The position numbers were made by a program, and so were the translations under genes. From JALYGY01 sp963800975 (GTDB lineage Bacteria > Actinomycetota > Rubrobacteria > Rubrobacterales > Rubrobacteraceae), in NCBI GenBank assembly GCA_963800975.1, contig CAWDDB010000014.1, positions 248,001 to 312,000 on the forward strand: 64,000 bases of DNA, read 5' to 3'. The notes under the pieces were generated by a model. That model made no database searches. It had not been told where the DNA came from and saw nothing but the letters and a program-made list of their open reading frames with translations. Every line of letters begins with the position of its first letter. Position 1 is the stretch's first letter. Of the stretch, positions 35,340 through 44,247 are shown in pieces.

Positions 35340-35642
35340 CTACGCCCCATTCCTGGCCTGCCTGGCGGCGCGGCGGCGCGGCGAGGCGAGGGTTAGACCC
35401 AGGATGACGCATCCTGAGACGATCATTACCAAGCCCCACCACAGGTTCACGTTGAAGCCGAGGTCGCCCTCGGTCTGCTGCCCTGGAGCGATTATTCCTA
35501 CCAGGACAAGCGTGACGCCGAAGATTAGGACGATGGCTGCTATGTAGAAGCCTATCGCCATGGAGTGGTTCGTGCCGGAGTGCTCCGGCACCCTCTCCTC
35601 TTCCAAGTAATCATGGTGTTCTGACTCACGGTGTTCCGTCAT
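35340..35642 (-). CDS. Small two-span membrane protein next to a sodium:solute symporter
   Basis: A 100-residue protein with an acidic, His/Glu-rich N-terminus (residues 1-25) and two membrane segments (IGFYIAAIVLIFGVTLVLVG and WWGLVMIVSGCVILGLTLA), ending in an Arg-rich tail. The ATG at 35642 follows AGGAGGAGACC. It begins 9 bp after the symporter stop. Small two-span proteins often accompany SSS transporters and may stabilize them. I do not recognise a named family. Confidence 0.7.
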   Translation of the reverse strand: MTEHRESEHHDYLEEERVPEHSGTNHSMAIGFYIAAIVLIFGVTLVLVGIIAPGQQTEGDLGFNVNLWWGLVMIVSGCVILGLTLASPRRRAARQARNGA

Positions 35643-35651
35643 GGTCTCCTC

Positions 35652-37268
35652 CTACCAAAAGTAGATGTTAAGGGCCACGGTAATGGTGAGCACGGTGACC
35701 GCGAGGACCCACGGTTTCTTGTACCAGGCCACTTCCACGCCCTCCTTCTGCTCGGTCAGGCCCCACACGATGCCGCGCAGCTCGGAGTCCGGCTTGGGTT
35801 GGGTGATCAGAGAGACCCCGATCGTTACGACGAGGCACACGATCCAGGCCCAAAATGCTCGCGCCATGGATGCCCCTACGGAGCTGTCCAGCGACAGGAG
35901 GTACATGATGAGGCCGGTGGCCGTTCCAGCAACGAGTCCGGCAAACCCACCCCAGCCCGTCGCACGCCGCCAGAACATGCCCAGGAGGAACGTCCCGAAC
36001 AATGGGGCCAGGAACAAGCCATGCAGCACCTGGACGTAGTCTATGATGCTAGCGAAGCCGAGAGACAGATAGGCCGTCGCGATGCTCAGGAGAACCCCAG
36101 CAACGGTGGCCATGCGGCCCACGTTGAGGTAGTGGCGGTCGGAGGCGTCTCGGTTGATGTACGCTTTGTAGATGTCGTAGGTCCAGACAGTGTTGAAGGC
36201 CGTCACGTTGCCCGCCATCCCGCTCATGAACGCCGCCAGCAGCGCCGTCAGGCCGACCCCGAGCATCCCACTGGGGAAGTAGTAGGCCATTGCGTAGGGG
36301 ACGGCCATGTTGTAGTTCTCCTCGCCCAGATTCGGTAGGATGGACAAAATGATGAGCCCGGGGAAGATCGCGAGCACCCCGTACATGAGCTTTGGGAACG
36401 CCGCGATGAGAGGGGTCCTCTGGGATGCCGCTAGATCCTCGGCCGCCAGAGCCCTCTGCACCACGAGGAAATCCGTGCACCAGTAGCCGAAGCTCTGCAC
36501 CAGACCGAGCCCGAGCACGATGTAGAACCACTGCACGGCCATCGGGTTGTCCGTCGAGCCCGTATTGGCCCAGACGTGGAAGAACTCCGCCTTGCCTATG
36601 GACTCCTGCAAACCGGAGAGGCCGCCCACGTCCACAAGGCCGAAGATCACGAGCGGTAACAAACCTAACGTGATCAGGAAGAACTGCAAGACCTCGTTGT
36701 AGATAGAAGAAGAGAGGCCGCCCAAGACCACGTACGCGAGCACTATCCCAGCCGAGAGGAAGATGCTCGCCGTGAGCGACCAGCCGAGAAGGAGCTGGAA
36801 GACGATCGCCATCGCGTACATGTTTATGCCTGAGAGCAGGATCATGAAGACGGCGAACAGGATGGCGTTGAACCCGCGCGTCGCCTCGTTGTAGCGGAGT
36901 TTCAGGAAACCAGGGACGGAGTGGACACGACTGGCGTAGTAGAAGGGGATCATGAACAGGGCCACGAAAACCATCGCCGGGATCGCGCCGATCCAGTAGT
37001 AGTGGGCCTGCATGATCCCGTACTGCGCAGCCCCGGCGCCCATCCCCATGATTTCCAGGGCCCCCAGGTTCGCCCCCAGGAAGGCGAGACCCGTGACCCA
37101 GCTCGGCAGAGACCTCCCAGAGAGGAAGTAGTCCTCAGAAGTCTGCATCTTCGTCCTGAGCACGGCGCCGATGCCGAGCACGAATACGAAGTACACCGCG
37201 ATGATGAAGTAGTCTAGCCACGTGTCGTTGACTGGGACCTTCGACTGCATTAGAGCCAGACCGAGCAT
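35652..37268 (-). CDS. Sodium:solute symporter (SSS/SGLT family), sugar type
   Basis: A 538-residue SSS transporter with about 14 membrane spans. TSEDYFLSGRSLPSWVTGLA is the family signature near residue 45, then GANLGALEIMGMGAGAAQYG. GYWCTDFLVVQRALAAEDL and GMAGNVTAFNTVWTYDIYK are also characteristic of SGLT-like sugar carriers. It would import a sugar or related solute with sodium. The ATG at 37268 follows GGGGGAGGGAG. It lies 116 bp after the second importer's MalG gene in the LacI-led run, giving that run both an ABC and a sodium-driven uptake system. Confidence 0.9.
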   Translation of the reverse strand: MLGLALMQSKVPVNDTWLDYFIIAVYFVFVLGIGAVLRTKMQTSEDYFLSGRSLPSWVTGLAFLGANLGALEIMGMGAGAAQYGIMQAHYYWIGAIPAMVFVALFMIPFYYASRVHSVPGFLKLRYNEATRGFNAILFAVFMILLSGINMYAMAIVFQLLLGWSLTASIFLSAGIVLAYVVLGGLSSSIYNEVLQFFLITLGLLPLVIFGLVDVGGLSGLQESIGKAEFFHVWANTGSTDNPMAVQWFYIVLGLGLVQSFGYWCTDFLVVQRALAAEDLAASQRTPLIAAFPKLMYGVLAIFPGLIILSILPNLGEENYNMAVPYAMAYYFPSGMLGVGLTALLAAFMSGMAGNVTAFNTVWTYDIYKAYINRDASDRHYLNVGRMATVAGVLLSIATAYLSLGFASIIDYVQVLHGLFLAPLFGTFLLGMFWRRATGWGGFAGLVAGTATGLIMYLLSLDSSVGASMARAFWAWIVCLVVTIGVSLITQPKPDSELRGIVWGLTEQKEGVEVAWYKKPWVLAVTVLTITVALNIYFW

Positions 37269-37384
37269 GGCGTTCTCCCTCCCCCGTTCCCCTACGATGG
37301 AAGGTTACTCGCGCCCTGTTTTCGCGTCAACAAGCCCGCTGGCGCCACGAGCCCACACCTCAGGTGTTGTCGTGCGCGCCGGAT

Positions 37385-38239
37385 CTATCCCTTGAGACCT
37401 CCCGAGGCAAGACCCGAGATAAAGCGGCGCTGAAGAAACAGGAAGAGCAAGATCACGGGCAGGATCATAAAGATGCCAGCGGCGCTGGTAAGGCCCCAAT
37501 CCCGACTGAACTGGTTCTGGAATGCCAGGAAGCTGGTCGCTATGGGCTTGAGAGCGTCGTCCTGGATAAAGGTGATGGCGAAGAAGAACTCGTTCCAGGC
37601 CGCGAGGCCGGCCACGAGGCCGACGGTAAGGAAGCCAGGCCAGGAGAGTGGGAGGACGACCCGGGTTAGCACCTGCAGCTCGTTCGCCCCGTCGATCCTG
37701 GCGGCATCCTCGAACTCCCGGGGCAGGGCGACGAGGTAGGAGCGCAGCAGCAGCGTCGCGAACGGGGAATAGATAGCCCAGTAGATGATGATGACCCCGA
37801 TCAGGGTGTTGGTCAGGCCAAGGTTGCTCCACAGGAAAAAGAGCGGGACCAGGAAAAGCTGGACCGGGATCGCGCTCCCAACGAACAGGTAGAGCAACAC
37901 CCCGTCTGCGCCTGGCAGGTCAAGGCGGCTCAGGGCGTAGGCGGCCATTCCGGCGATGACGCAAACCCCTACCACCGTGCCGAGGGTGATAATGGTGCTG
38001 TTTCGCATGGTTACGGCGAAGTTGCCGAGTTCCCAGGCCTGGGGGAAGTTGGCGAAGACGGGCGCCAGCGGCGGCCCCAGGGGGTTCCTGCCCAACTCGG
38101 CGCTCGACTTCAACGCGTTGAACAGCAACACCGCAAGCGGCGCCAGGGCGAAAAACGCCAGGGCGATCAGGATAACGTAGTAGGGAACGTGAGACGGCTC
38201 CCTCTTTCTTGACAGTCTGCCCGTGGATACGGAACTCAA
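37385..38239 (-). CDS. Sugar ABC transporter permease, MalG/UgpE type
   Basis: A 284-residue CUT1 permease. The first membrane segment is VILIALAFFALAPLAVLLFN; the EAA loop reads FEDAARIDGANELQVLTRV; the C-terminus is FISGLASGGLKG. The TTG start at 38239 overlaps the MalF stop (TTGA) and is preceded by GGGGGTGGGAG, which supports it over longer in-frame reading. Partner of the MalF gene directly upstream. Confidence 0.9.
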   Translation of the reverse strand: MSSVSTGRLSRKREPSHVPYYVILIALAFFALAPLAVLLFNALKSSAELGRNPLGPPLAPVFANFPQAWELGNFAVTMRNSTIITLGTVVGVCVIAGMAAYALSRLDLPGADGVLLYLFVGSAIPVQLFLVPLFFLWSNLGLTNTLIGVIIIYWAIYSPFATLLLRSYLVALPREFEDAARIDGANELQVLTRVVLPLSWPGFLTVGLVAGLAAWNEFFFAITFIQDDALKPIATSFLAFQNQFSRDWGLTSAAGIFMILPVILLFLFLQRRFISGLASGGLKG

Positions 38240-39180
38240 ATCTCCCACCCCCTCCGGCGAAGGTACACGAAGATCAGCACGATCAGGCCGCTTACGAAGC
38301 TCATACCGAGACCCAGGGCAGCCGCGTAGCCCGCCTCGAAACGGGCGAAGGCCTCCTTGTACATCAAGGTAGATACGACCTCCGTCGCGCCTGCCGGCCC
38401 GCCCTGGGTGATGATGTAGATGTAGTCGAAGACCAGGAGCGACCAGATGATGGTCATCAGGATCACGAAGACCAGGGTCGGCCGGATGCCCGGTATCGTG
38501 ACGTGCCTGAACTGGTTCCAGCGACTCGCTCCGTCCACCTTCGCGGCGTCGTACAGCTCGCGATCTACTGACTGCATCGCCGTCAGAAACAGCACCAGGA
38601 CGAAGCCCCACCAATGCCAATTGTCCACGAACGCGACCGAAGGCAGAGCCAGCTGCGGGTCACCGAAAAACGCCACGCCGTCAAGAAACGGTATGCCTAC
38701 CTGGGCCAGCGCCGGCCCGATGCCTCGATCCGGGTCGAGGATGTTCTCCCAGATCGAGGAGTTCACGACGCTGGCGATGACGTAAGGGATAAAGAACACG
38801 ACCCGGAAGAGCATCTGGAAGCGGGTTATCTGGGAGAGCAAGAATGCTCCCAGGAGGCCCATGGATATCGGCACGGTGAGGAAGATCCCGGTCCAGATAA
38901 TGTTGTGCAGGAGGGCCCCGTAGAACTCGCCGCTGGTCAGCATCTCGCGGTAGTTCTGCAGGCCAACGAACTCCGCGGGACCGATCCCCGACCATTCTGT
39001 AAAGGAGTAGTAGATGGTGGCTATCGCGGGTCCCACTATCACCAGCACGTTGACGAGCACCAGCGGGAGCATGAACGCCCAGGCCACCAGCATCCGCTTT
39101 CTCTGTTGCGGTGTGCGACCAGGCCTCTTGCGCTTGGAGCGCGTCACGGAGACCTCCGGCGCGGCCTGCTCCGCGGCCAT
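38236..39180 (-). CDS. Sugar ABC transporter permease, MalF/UgpA type
   Basis: A 314-residue CUT1 permease. After a basic N-terminus the first span is AWAFMLPLVLVNVLVIVGPA; the EAA loop reads YDAAKVDGASRWNQFRHV. The ATG at 39180 overlaps the stop of the binding-protein gene by one base. The gene order binding protein, binding protein, MalF, MalG is complete and tightly packed. Confidence 0.92.
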   Translation of the reverse strand: MAAEQAAPEVSVTRSKRKRPGRTPQQRKRMLVAWAFMLPLVLVNVLVIVGPAIATIYYSFTEWSGIGPAEFVGLQNYREMLTSGEFYGALLHNIIWTGIFLTVPISMGLLGAFLLSQITRFQMLFRVVFFIPYVIASVVNSSIWENILDPDRGIGPALAQVGIPFLDGVAFFGDPQLALPSVAFVDNWHWWGFVLVLFLTAMQSVDRELYDAAKVDGASRWNQFRHVTIPGIRPTLVFVILMTIIWSLLVFDYIYIITQGGPAGATEVVSTLMYKEAFARFEAGYAAALGLGMSFVSGLIVLIFVYLRRRGWEI

Positions 39181-40631
39181 CAGCCCGTCCCCGGACGGAT
39201 GACCGGCGGCACCTCGCCCTCCTCGAGTTCCTGCCGGAAGATCCGGTCCAGCTCGGCGCAGTACTCGGCCGGCGTCATCTTGCCGATTAGGACGCTGCCA
39301 AGCTCTTCGATAATAAAGACGTCCGATTCCGGCGGCCAGAAGGTCCACGTGGCGTAGCCGAAGTTGCCCCTTCCGGTCGCCTCGTTGAGCGACAGCATGA
39401 TCCGTTTGATCCGCTCGTCGATGCCGGACGGAAAGTCGCTCGCCTTGATGGGGACCGCCAGGTTGAACCACGCCGGCACGTCGGCCATGCGTTTGACCAC
39501 GCGATCCGTATCGGAGAAGTACCAGTCGATGTACTTGGAGGCCGCGTCCGGGTACTCGCTGGAGCGGCTGATCGACAGCGTGGCACCGATGGCAAGTTCG
39601 AAGATCGGCGTGGGCACCTCACTGCTAAGCGAGGGCAGCGGGCTCCAGTCCCACTCGTTTTCGTTGCCTGCCTTCTCGCCGAAGTAGTTGGGCAGCTCGG
39701 AGGTAACCCAGAACCCGTCCATGTCCATGGCCGCCCTGCCATCCCCGAGCTGCGAGTACCACTCGGCGGGCGCCGTGGAGAAGAATCGCTCCACGCTGCC
39801 ACCGAACCAACCATTCTGGAAGTACTGGTTGAGCAACTCAATGGCGTCGACAAAGACGGGATCCGTCCAGGGAATCTCACCCGTGAGACCCTGGTAGAGC
39901 GCCTCGGGACCCGAGAAGTGATTCCAGAACATGGTGACGAACCATTCCGTGGATGTCCGGTATTCGGCGTTGCCCGCGGCGAACGGAATAATCCCCTGGC
40001 CTTTGGCCTCCTCGGCCAGCGCCTCGACCTCGTCGCGGTTGGTTGGTACGGTCCAGCCTTTCTCCTCCAGGAGGGTCTTGTTGTAGTAGAGCAACATCGT
40101 CTCGAACCTGGTCGGGACCGAGTAGAGCTTGCCGTCCGAACGTCCCAGATCTAGCGCCCACGGGAGTATTTTCTCCTGCCAACCGTACTGCTCCGCGTAC
40201 TCGTCGAGCTCGAGGAAGAGGTTCGCCTGCGCGTACTCGAGCGCGAAGGAGGGACCGAGCGTCGGGACGAGATCGGGCCCCTCCCCGCTCTGCAGGGCGG
40301 TTCGCACCACGCGGTCCGTGTCGATCACGAACCTGACCTGGAAGTCTATGTCGGGGTTCGCCTGGTCGAAGGGTTTCTCCACGTTCTCGCGGTAGTAACT
40401 CTGCACCTCGGCGCCTTCCAGCTCGCTCCAGTAGGAGAGCTCGGATCTCCCGCTGTCCCCGCCCCCACAGCTCGCGAGGAACGCGCCGGCGAGGCTTGTA
40501 CCGAGCACGGCCTTGCCGCCCTGGACCAGGAAGCGCCGGCGCGTGAATGGTGCGTGCAAGCGCCCCATCCGCTCGACAGCGCGCCTGCGTCCGAGAACCC
40601 CACGACCCCTGGCGGAATCAGCGGCATCCAT
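39180..40631 (-). CDS. ABC transporter sugar-binding lipoprotein, tandem copy 2
   Basis: A 483-residue family-1 binding protein. The signal includes TRRRFLVQGGKAVLGTSLAG and the lipobox LASC. The mature part has SELSYWSELEGAEVQSYYRE and DNEWDW-type aromatic motifs (GNENEWDWSPL). It is closely similar to the upstream protein (40631-42016) throughout, including LPWALD, ETMLLYYNKTL and MTPAEYCAELDRIFRQELEE. The ATG at 40631 overlaps the previous stop and follows GAGAGG; a second ATG at 40568 is possible. The pair arose by duplication and shares one permease set, perhaps widening ligand range. Confidence 0.9.
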   Translation of the reverse strand: MDAADSARGRGVLGRRRAVERMGRLHAPFTRRRFLVQGGKAVLGTSLAGAFLASCGGGDSGRSELSYWSELEGAEVQSYYRENVEKPFDQANPDIDFQVRFVIDTDRVVRTALQSGEGPDLVPTLGPSFALEYAQANLFLELDEYAEQYGWQEKILPWALDLGRSDGKLYSVPTRFETMLLYYNKTLLEEKGWTVPTNRDEVEALAEEAKGQGIIPFAAGNAEYRTSTEWFVTMFWNHFSGPEALYQGLTGEIPWTDPVFVDAIELLNQYFQNGWFGGSVERFFSTAPAEWYSQLGDGRAAMDMDGFWVTSELPNYFGEKAGNENEWDWSPLPSLSSEVPTPIFELAIGATLSISRSSEYPDAASKYIDWYFSDTDRVVKRMADVPAWFNLAVPIKASDFPSGIDERIKRIMLSLNEATGRGNFGYATWTFWPPESDVFIIEELGSVLIGKMTPAEYCAELDRIFRQELEEGEVPPVIRPGTG

Positions 40632-42016
40632 CAGCTAGCCTCTCGATCGATGATCGGTGGCGCTTCGCCCTCCTCGAGCTCTTGCTGGAAGATCGTGTTG
40701 AGCTCGGCGCAGTACTCGGCCGGTTTCATCTCGCCTATCAGTACCTTCTCCATACCCTCGTAGACGAAAACGTCGGACTTGGGCGGCCAGAACGTCCAGG
40801 TCGTGTACCCGTAGTTGCCCTCCGAGGTTGCGGCGCTCAGCGTCGCCAGAACGTCGCCGACCCGCGGGTCCATGTTGGACGGGAAGTCTTCACTCTCAAG
40901 GGGTATGGGTATGTTGAAGACGCCAGGTATGTCGGCCATCCGCTGGGCCGCCCGTTCGGGATCGGAGAAGAGCCAGTTGATGTACTCGGCCGCTTCGTCC
41001 GGGACCTGGCTTCGAGCGTTTATCGACAGCGTGGACCCGATGCCGAGCTCGAACACCTCCGATGGAACCCCGCTACCCAGAGACGGGAGAGGCGCCCAGT
41101 CCCACTCGTTTTCGTTGCCCGCCTTCTCGCCGAAGAAGTTGTCGACCTCGAACAGGAACCAGGAGCCTTCCATATTCATGGCCGCCTCGCCGTCCCCGAG
41201 CTGCGTGTGAAAGGCGTCGCTGTCTGTAGAGAAGAAGTTCTCGACGCCACCACCGTACCAGCCGTTCTGGAAGTACCGATTGTGCAGATCCACGGCCTCG
41301 ACAAACACGGGGTCGGTCCACGGGATCTCACCGGTCAGCGCCTGGTAAAGGGCGTCAGGGCCGGAATAGTGGTTCCAGAAGATCGTCATGAACCACTCCG
41401 GCGTGGGTCGCCAATCGGCGCTGCCCGCGGAGAACGGGATGATCCCCTGACCGTTGATCTCCTCGGCAAGGGCCTCTAGCTCCTCGCGGTCGGCGGGTGG
41501 CTCCCAACCCTTTTCTTCAAATAGGGTCTTGTTGTAGTAGAGCAGCATCGTCTCGAACTCGGTCGGGACCGAGTAGAGCTTTCCCTCGAAGCGGCCCGAG
41601 TCGAGGGCCCAGGGGAGTATTTTCTCCTGCCAGCCGTACTGCTCCGCGTACTCGTCGAGCTCAACGAACAGGTTGGCGTCTATGTATTCCAGCGCGAAAG
41701 ACGGGCCAGGCGTCGGTACCAGGTCGGGCCCTTCGCCTCCCTGCAAGGCCGTGCGGACGAGCCGGTCCAGGTCCTCCGGACTCTGGAACTGAACCTTCAG
41801 GTCGATTCCGGGGTTGGCCTTCTCGAACGGCTTCTCGATGTTTCGCTCGTAGTACGCGCGCGGCCCCGCGCCCTCTATCCCGCTCCAGAAAGTGAGCTCG
41901 CCTGAGCCTGACGACTGATCTCCACAGCTCGCGAGCAGGCTACCGGCGAGTCCGGCGCCCAGAAGGGCCTTTCCTCCGCCGGCCAGGAACCTTCGCCGCG
42001 TCATCGGTCTGTACAT
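40631..42016 (-). CDS. ABC transporter sugar-binding lipoprotein, tandem copy 1
   Basis: A 461-residue family-1 binding protein. The signal MTRRRFLAGGGKALLGAGLA is followed by the lipobox LASC, then ELTFWSGIEGAGPRAYYERN. FLFEVDNFFGEKAGNENEWD and MKPAEYCAELNTIFQQELEE align with the neighbouring copy. The ATG at 42016 has GGGAG upstream; a GTG at 42025 overlapping the previous stop is the alternative. It follows the ADP-ribosylglycohydrolase-family gene, so all are probably one transcript under the LacI promoter. Confidence 0.9.
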   Translation of the reverse strand: MYRPMTRRRFLAGGGKALLGAGLAGSLLASCGDQSSGSGELTFWSGIEGAGPRAYYERNIEKPFEKANPGIDLKVQFQSPEDLDRLVRTALQGGEGPDLVPTPGPSFALEYIDANLFVELDEYAEQYGWQEKILPWALDSGRFEGKLYSVPTEFETMLLYYNKTLFEEKGWEPPADREELEALAEEINGQGIIPFSAGSADWRPTPEWFMTIFWNHYSGPDALYQALTGEIPWTDPVFVEAVDLHNRYFQNGWYGGGVENFFSTDSDAFHTQLGDGEAAMNMEGSWFLFEVDNFFGEKAGNENEWDWAPLPSLGSGVPSEVFELGIGSTLSINARSQVPDEAAEYINWLFSDPERAAQRMADIPGVFNIPIPLESEDFPSNMDPRVGDVLATLSAATSEGNYGYTTWTFWPPKSDVFVYEGMEKVLIGEMKPAEYCAELNTIFQQELEEGEAPPIIDREAS

Positions 42017-42021
42017 GCCGC

Positions 42022-44190
42022 TCACTCCCTTCCCCGGACCATCCCGTTAGGGTCGCTCTCTATATGGTCGACGGGCCGCACCCTGAGGACATCGCTCTCC
42101 ATCCGTCCTTCCTGGCAGACAAAGGCTACGGCTCCACTCGTCAGAGTCTGGTCATCGTCTTCGATCCCGAAGAGCCGCTCACCGTCGATGCTAGCGCTCA
42201 ATCGGTTACCACTGACCTCCAGCTCGAGCTCGTAGGTGACGTCGAACTGCCACGAGAAGTCCGCCTCGGCCAGCACCGTTTCTCCGTCGAGCACCTTTAC
42301 GAGCCGCACCTTGCCGCCTTCGGCCAGAAGCAACGCGTAGTAGCGGCGCATGCCCTGTACCCTGGCGCCGATACCCGCCGACGAGACCATGTGCGGCGTG
42401 ATCGGGGAGCTGACCCTGTAGTCGGTCCAGTCCCGCGTGCCCTGGATGAGAAGTCCGGTCCCCTGGTTCTGGATCAGACGGTACGGTTCGGGCCAACGGG
42501 AATCGTACCTGTCCACCCCGCTCACCCAGGCCCGCCGCCACATGGTGCCGCCCCCCGCCGGTCGGGTGAGCGCCACCTCCGGCGTACCGTCCCAGGTCAG
42601 GTAGTCGAGGTACACGGTGCCGCTGGCCGCCGCGTCCGACGCTATCTCCACCCCGATCTGCGCCATGGGCTGCCCTCCCGTATCCCCGACGCGCCACCCG
42701 AACTCGTGCTCAGATCCGGGGCCGAGATCGGCTTCGGGCCCGGTGATAGCCTCGAGAGCGTCGCTTGAGTTGTACGTGCGAACAAAGAGCCGACAGGCCA
42801 CCGATCCGGCGTTGTCACCGTCGGCGACGAGCCTGGCCCGTACCTCCTGTCCCGGATATATGGTGGGTGAGGCCAGCAAGGCGTAGTCGGCCATGTCGAT
42901 GGCTTCGGGCGGAACGAAGGTAGGCGTGCTCACGCGAGCCACCCTCCCCGGCGCGAGGTGTCCGTAGTGTATGGCTAGACTGCGCCGGCCCCTCTCGCTG
43001 TGTCCCTCCACGTTCTCGAGCCTCGCCGTGCCGCTGGAGTCTATGCTCTCGTCACTTTGGAAACCCTGCAATGAGCCCGGTAGCTCGAAATGAAACCTGG
43101 CCCCGCTCTTGGGAGTCACGGGTTCCTCTCCGGCGAGTGCCCTGCCGATGTTCACCACGTTGTAGGTCTCGGTCACGGCATCGGTGATGGCCCTGCCGCC
43201 GTCCGCGGTGGGGAGATACATGCGGTCGGCGACGGGTCCCCGCCAGTCCGGTCCAATGTCGATGGCGTCGAGGCCATTCTTTATGCCAAGCAGGCACCCC
43301 ACGTTGCCCGAGTTGCAGTCCGTGTCCCACCCACAGGTGTTGACGATCATGAGCGACCTCTGGAAGTCGTCCTCGCCGTACAGCAGGGCGTGAATTATGA
43401 GGGCGTGGTTGGGCACCATGTGGCAGTTACCGCCGTACTTCTGGTAACCGTAGTCTTGCGCGATCAGCTCGCGCGCCTCGCGCCAGTCCTTCCCCTCCGC
43501 GTGCCACCCTCGGATGTCGTCGATCAGGCCGTAGATGACGGAATCCTTCGGGATGAGCGAGACGGCCGTATCTATCAGCCTGTCTATGTCTGACTCGACG
43601 AAAGCCTGGGCCTCCATGGCTGCCACGACCTGGGCCCCATAGATGGCTTCCCCGTCGTGGCTGACGCTACCAGCGCGACGGGCCAGGTCGGCGGCCAGCT
43701 CGGGATCCCCCGGAGCCACCATTGCCCACCCATCGATAAAGATCTGGGACCCGATCTGCTCCGCCACGACCTGGCCGTTCATGGCGATGGACCCGCTCAT
43801 GGGGGCCTGGATCCCATCCTTGAGACGCAGGAACGCCGTGTGCTCGGTCGAGTTACCGAGCCCTCCCCACCACAGGATCGTCCGCCGCTCGATAATGTAG
43901 TTGAGCCACGTCTGACCGATCTGGGCCGGCGTAAGGCCCGGATCGTTGCCGTAATCTGGCAGGGCGCGCAAGAAGGTGAAGGTGCCCGAGATGTCGTCGT
44001 CGGTGACCACGAGCGTGTTGTTCTTCAGCGGCAGATCTCGCCTTTCGTTGACGTAGTAATGGATCTCGCCCAGTTCGGAGACGATGCGCTCGTACGGCCA
44101 TCCCTCGAACGGTCTGCCCAGATACACGCCGATGATCTTGCCCAGTACGCCGGCGTAGACACGCTCGGGGTAGTCATCCGGGACCGGCAT
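42022..44190 (-). CDS. ADP-ribosylglycohydrolase-family protein with C-terminal sugar-binding-like region
   Basis: A 722-residue protein. The N-terminal 345 residues are a DraG/ARH-type fold with both metal motifs: TDDDISGTF (Asp64-66) and WDTDCNSGNVGCLLG (Asp289, Asp291). The family removes ADP-ribose from proteins or small molecules, but many members next to sugar operons have unknown glycoside or nucleoside substrates. The remaining part is beta-rich: GARFHFELPGSLQG, ADYALLASPTIYPGQEVRAR and RYYALLLAEGGKVRLV, resembling lectin-like or concanavalin-type domains. No signal peptide. It lies between the LacI gene and two binding-protein genes, so its substrate is probably the imported sugar or a glycoside of it. 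Confidence 0.8.
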   Translation of the reverse strand: MPVPDDYPERVYAGVLGKIIGVYLGRPFEGWPYERIVSELGEIHYYVNERRDLPLKNNTLVVTDDDISGTFTFLRALPDYGNDPGLTPAQIGQTWLNYIIERRTILWWGGLGNSTEHTAFLRLKDGIQAPMSGSIAMNGQVVAEQIGSQIFIDGWAMVAPGDPELAADLARRAGSVSHDGEAIYGAQVVAAMEAQAFVESDIDRLIDTAVSLIPKDSVIYGLIDDIRGWHAEGKDWREARELIAQDYGYQKYGGNCHMVPNHALIIHALLYGEDDFQRSLMIVNTCGWDTDCNSGNVGCLLGIKNGLDAIDIGPDWRGPVADRMYLPTADGGRAITDAVTETYNVVNIGRALAGEEPVTPKSGARFHFELPGSLQGFQSDESIDSSGTARLENVEGHSERGRRSLAIHYGHLAPGRVARVSTPTFVPPEAIDMADYALLASPTIYPGQEVRARLVADGDNAGSVACRLFVRTYNSSDALEAITGPEADLGPGSEHEFGWRVGDTGGQPMAQIGVEIASDAAASGTVYLDYLTWDGTPEVALTRPAGGGTMWRRAWVSGVDRYDSRWPEPYRLIQNQGTGLLIQGTRDWTDYRVSSPITPHMVSSAGIGARVQGMRRYYALLLAEGGKVRLVKVLDGETVLAEADFSWQFDVTYELELEVSGNRLSASIDGERLFGIEDDDQTLTSGAVAFVCQEGRMESDVLRVRPVDHIESDPNGMVRGRE

Positions 44191-44247
44191 TCGAACATCC
44201 TTTCGTCTTCGGGTCGCGGCTTCGACGTGGCACCATTCCGGTCAACC

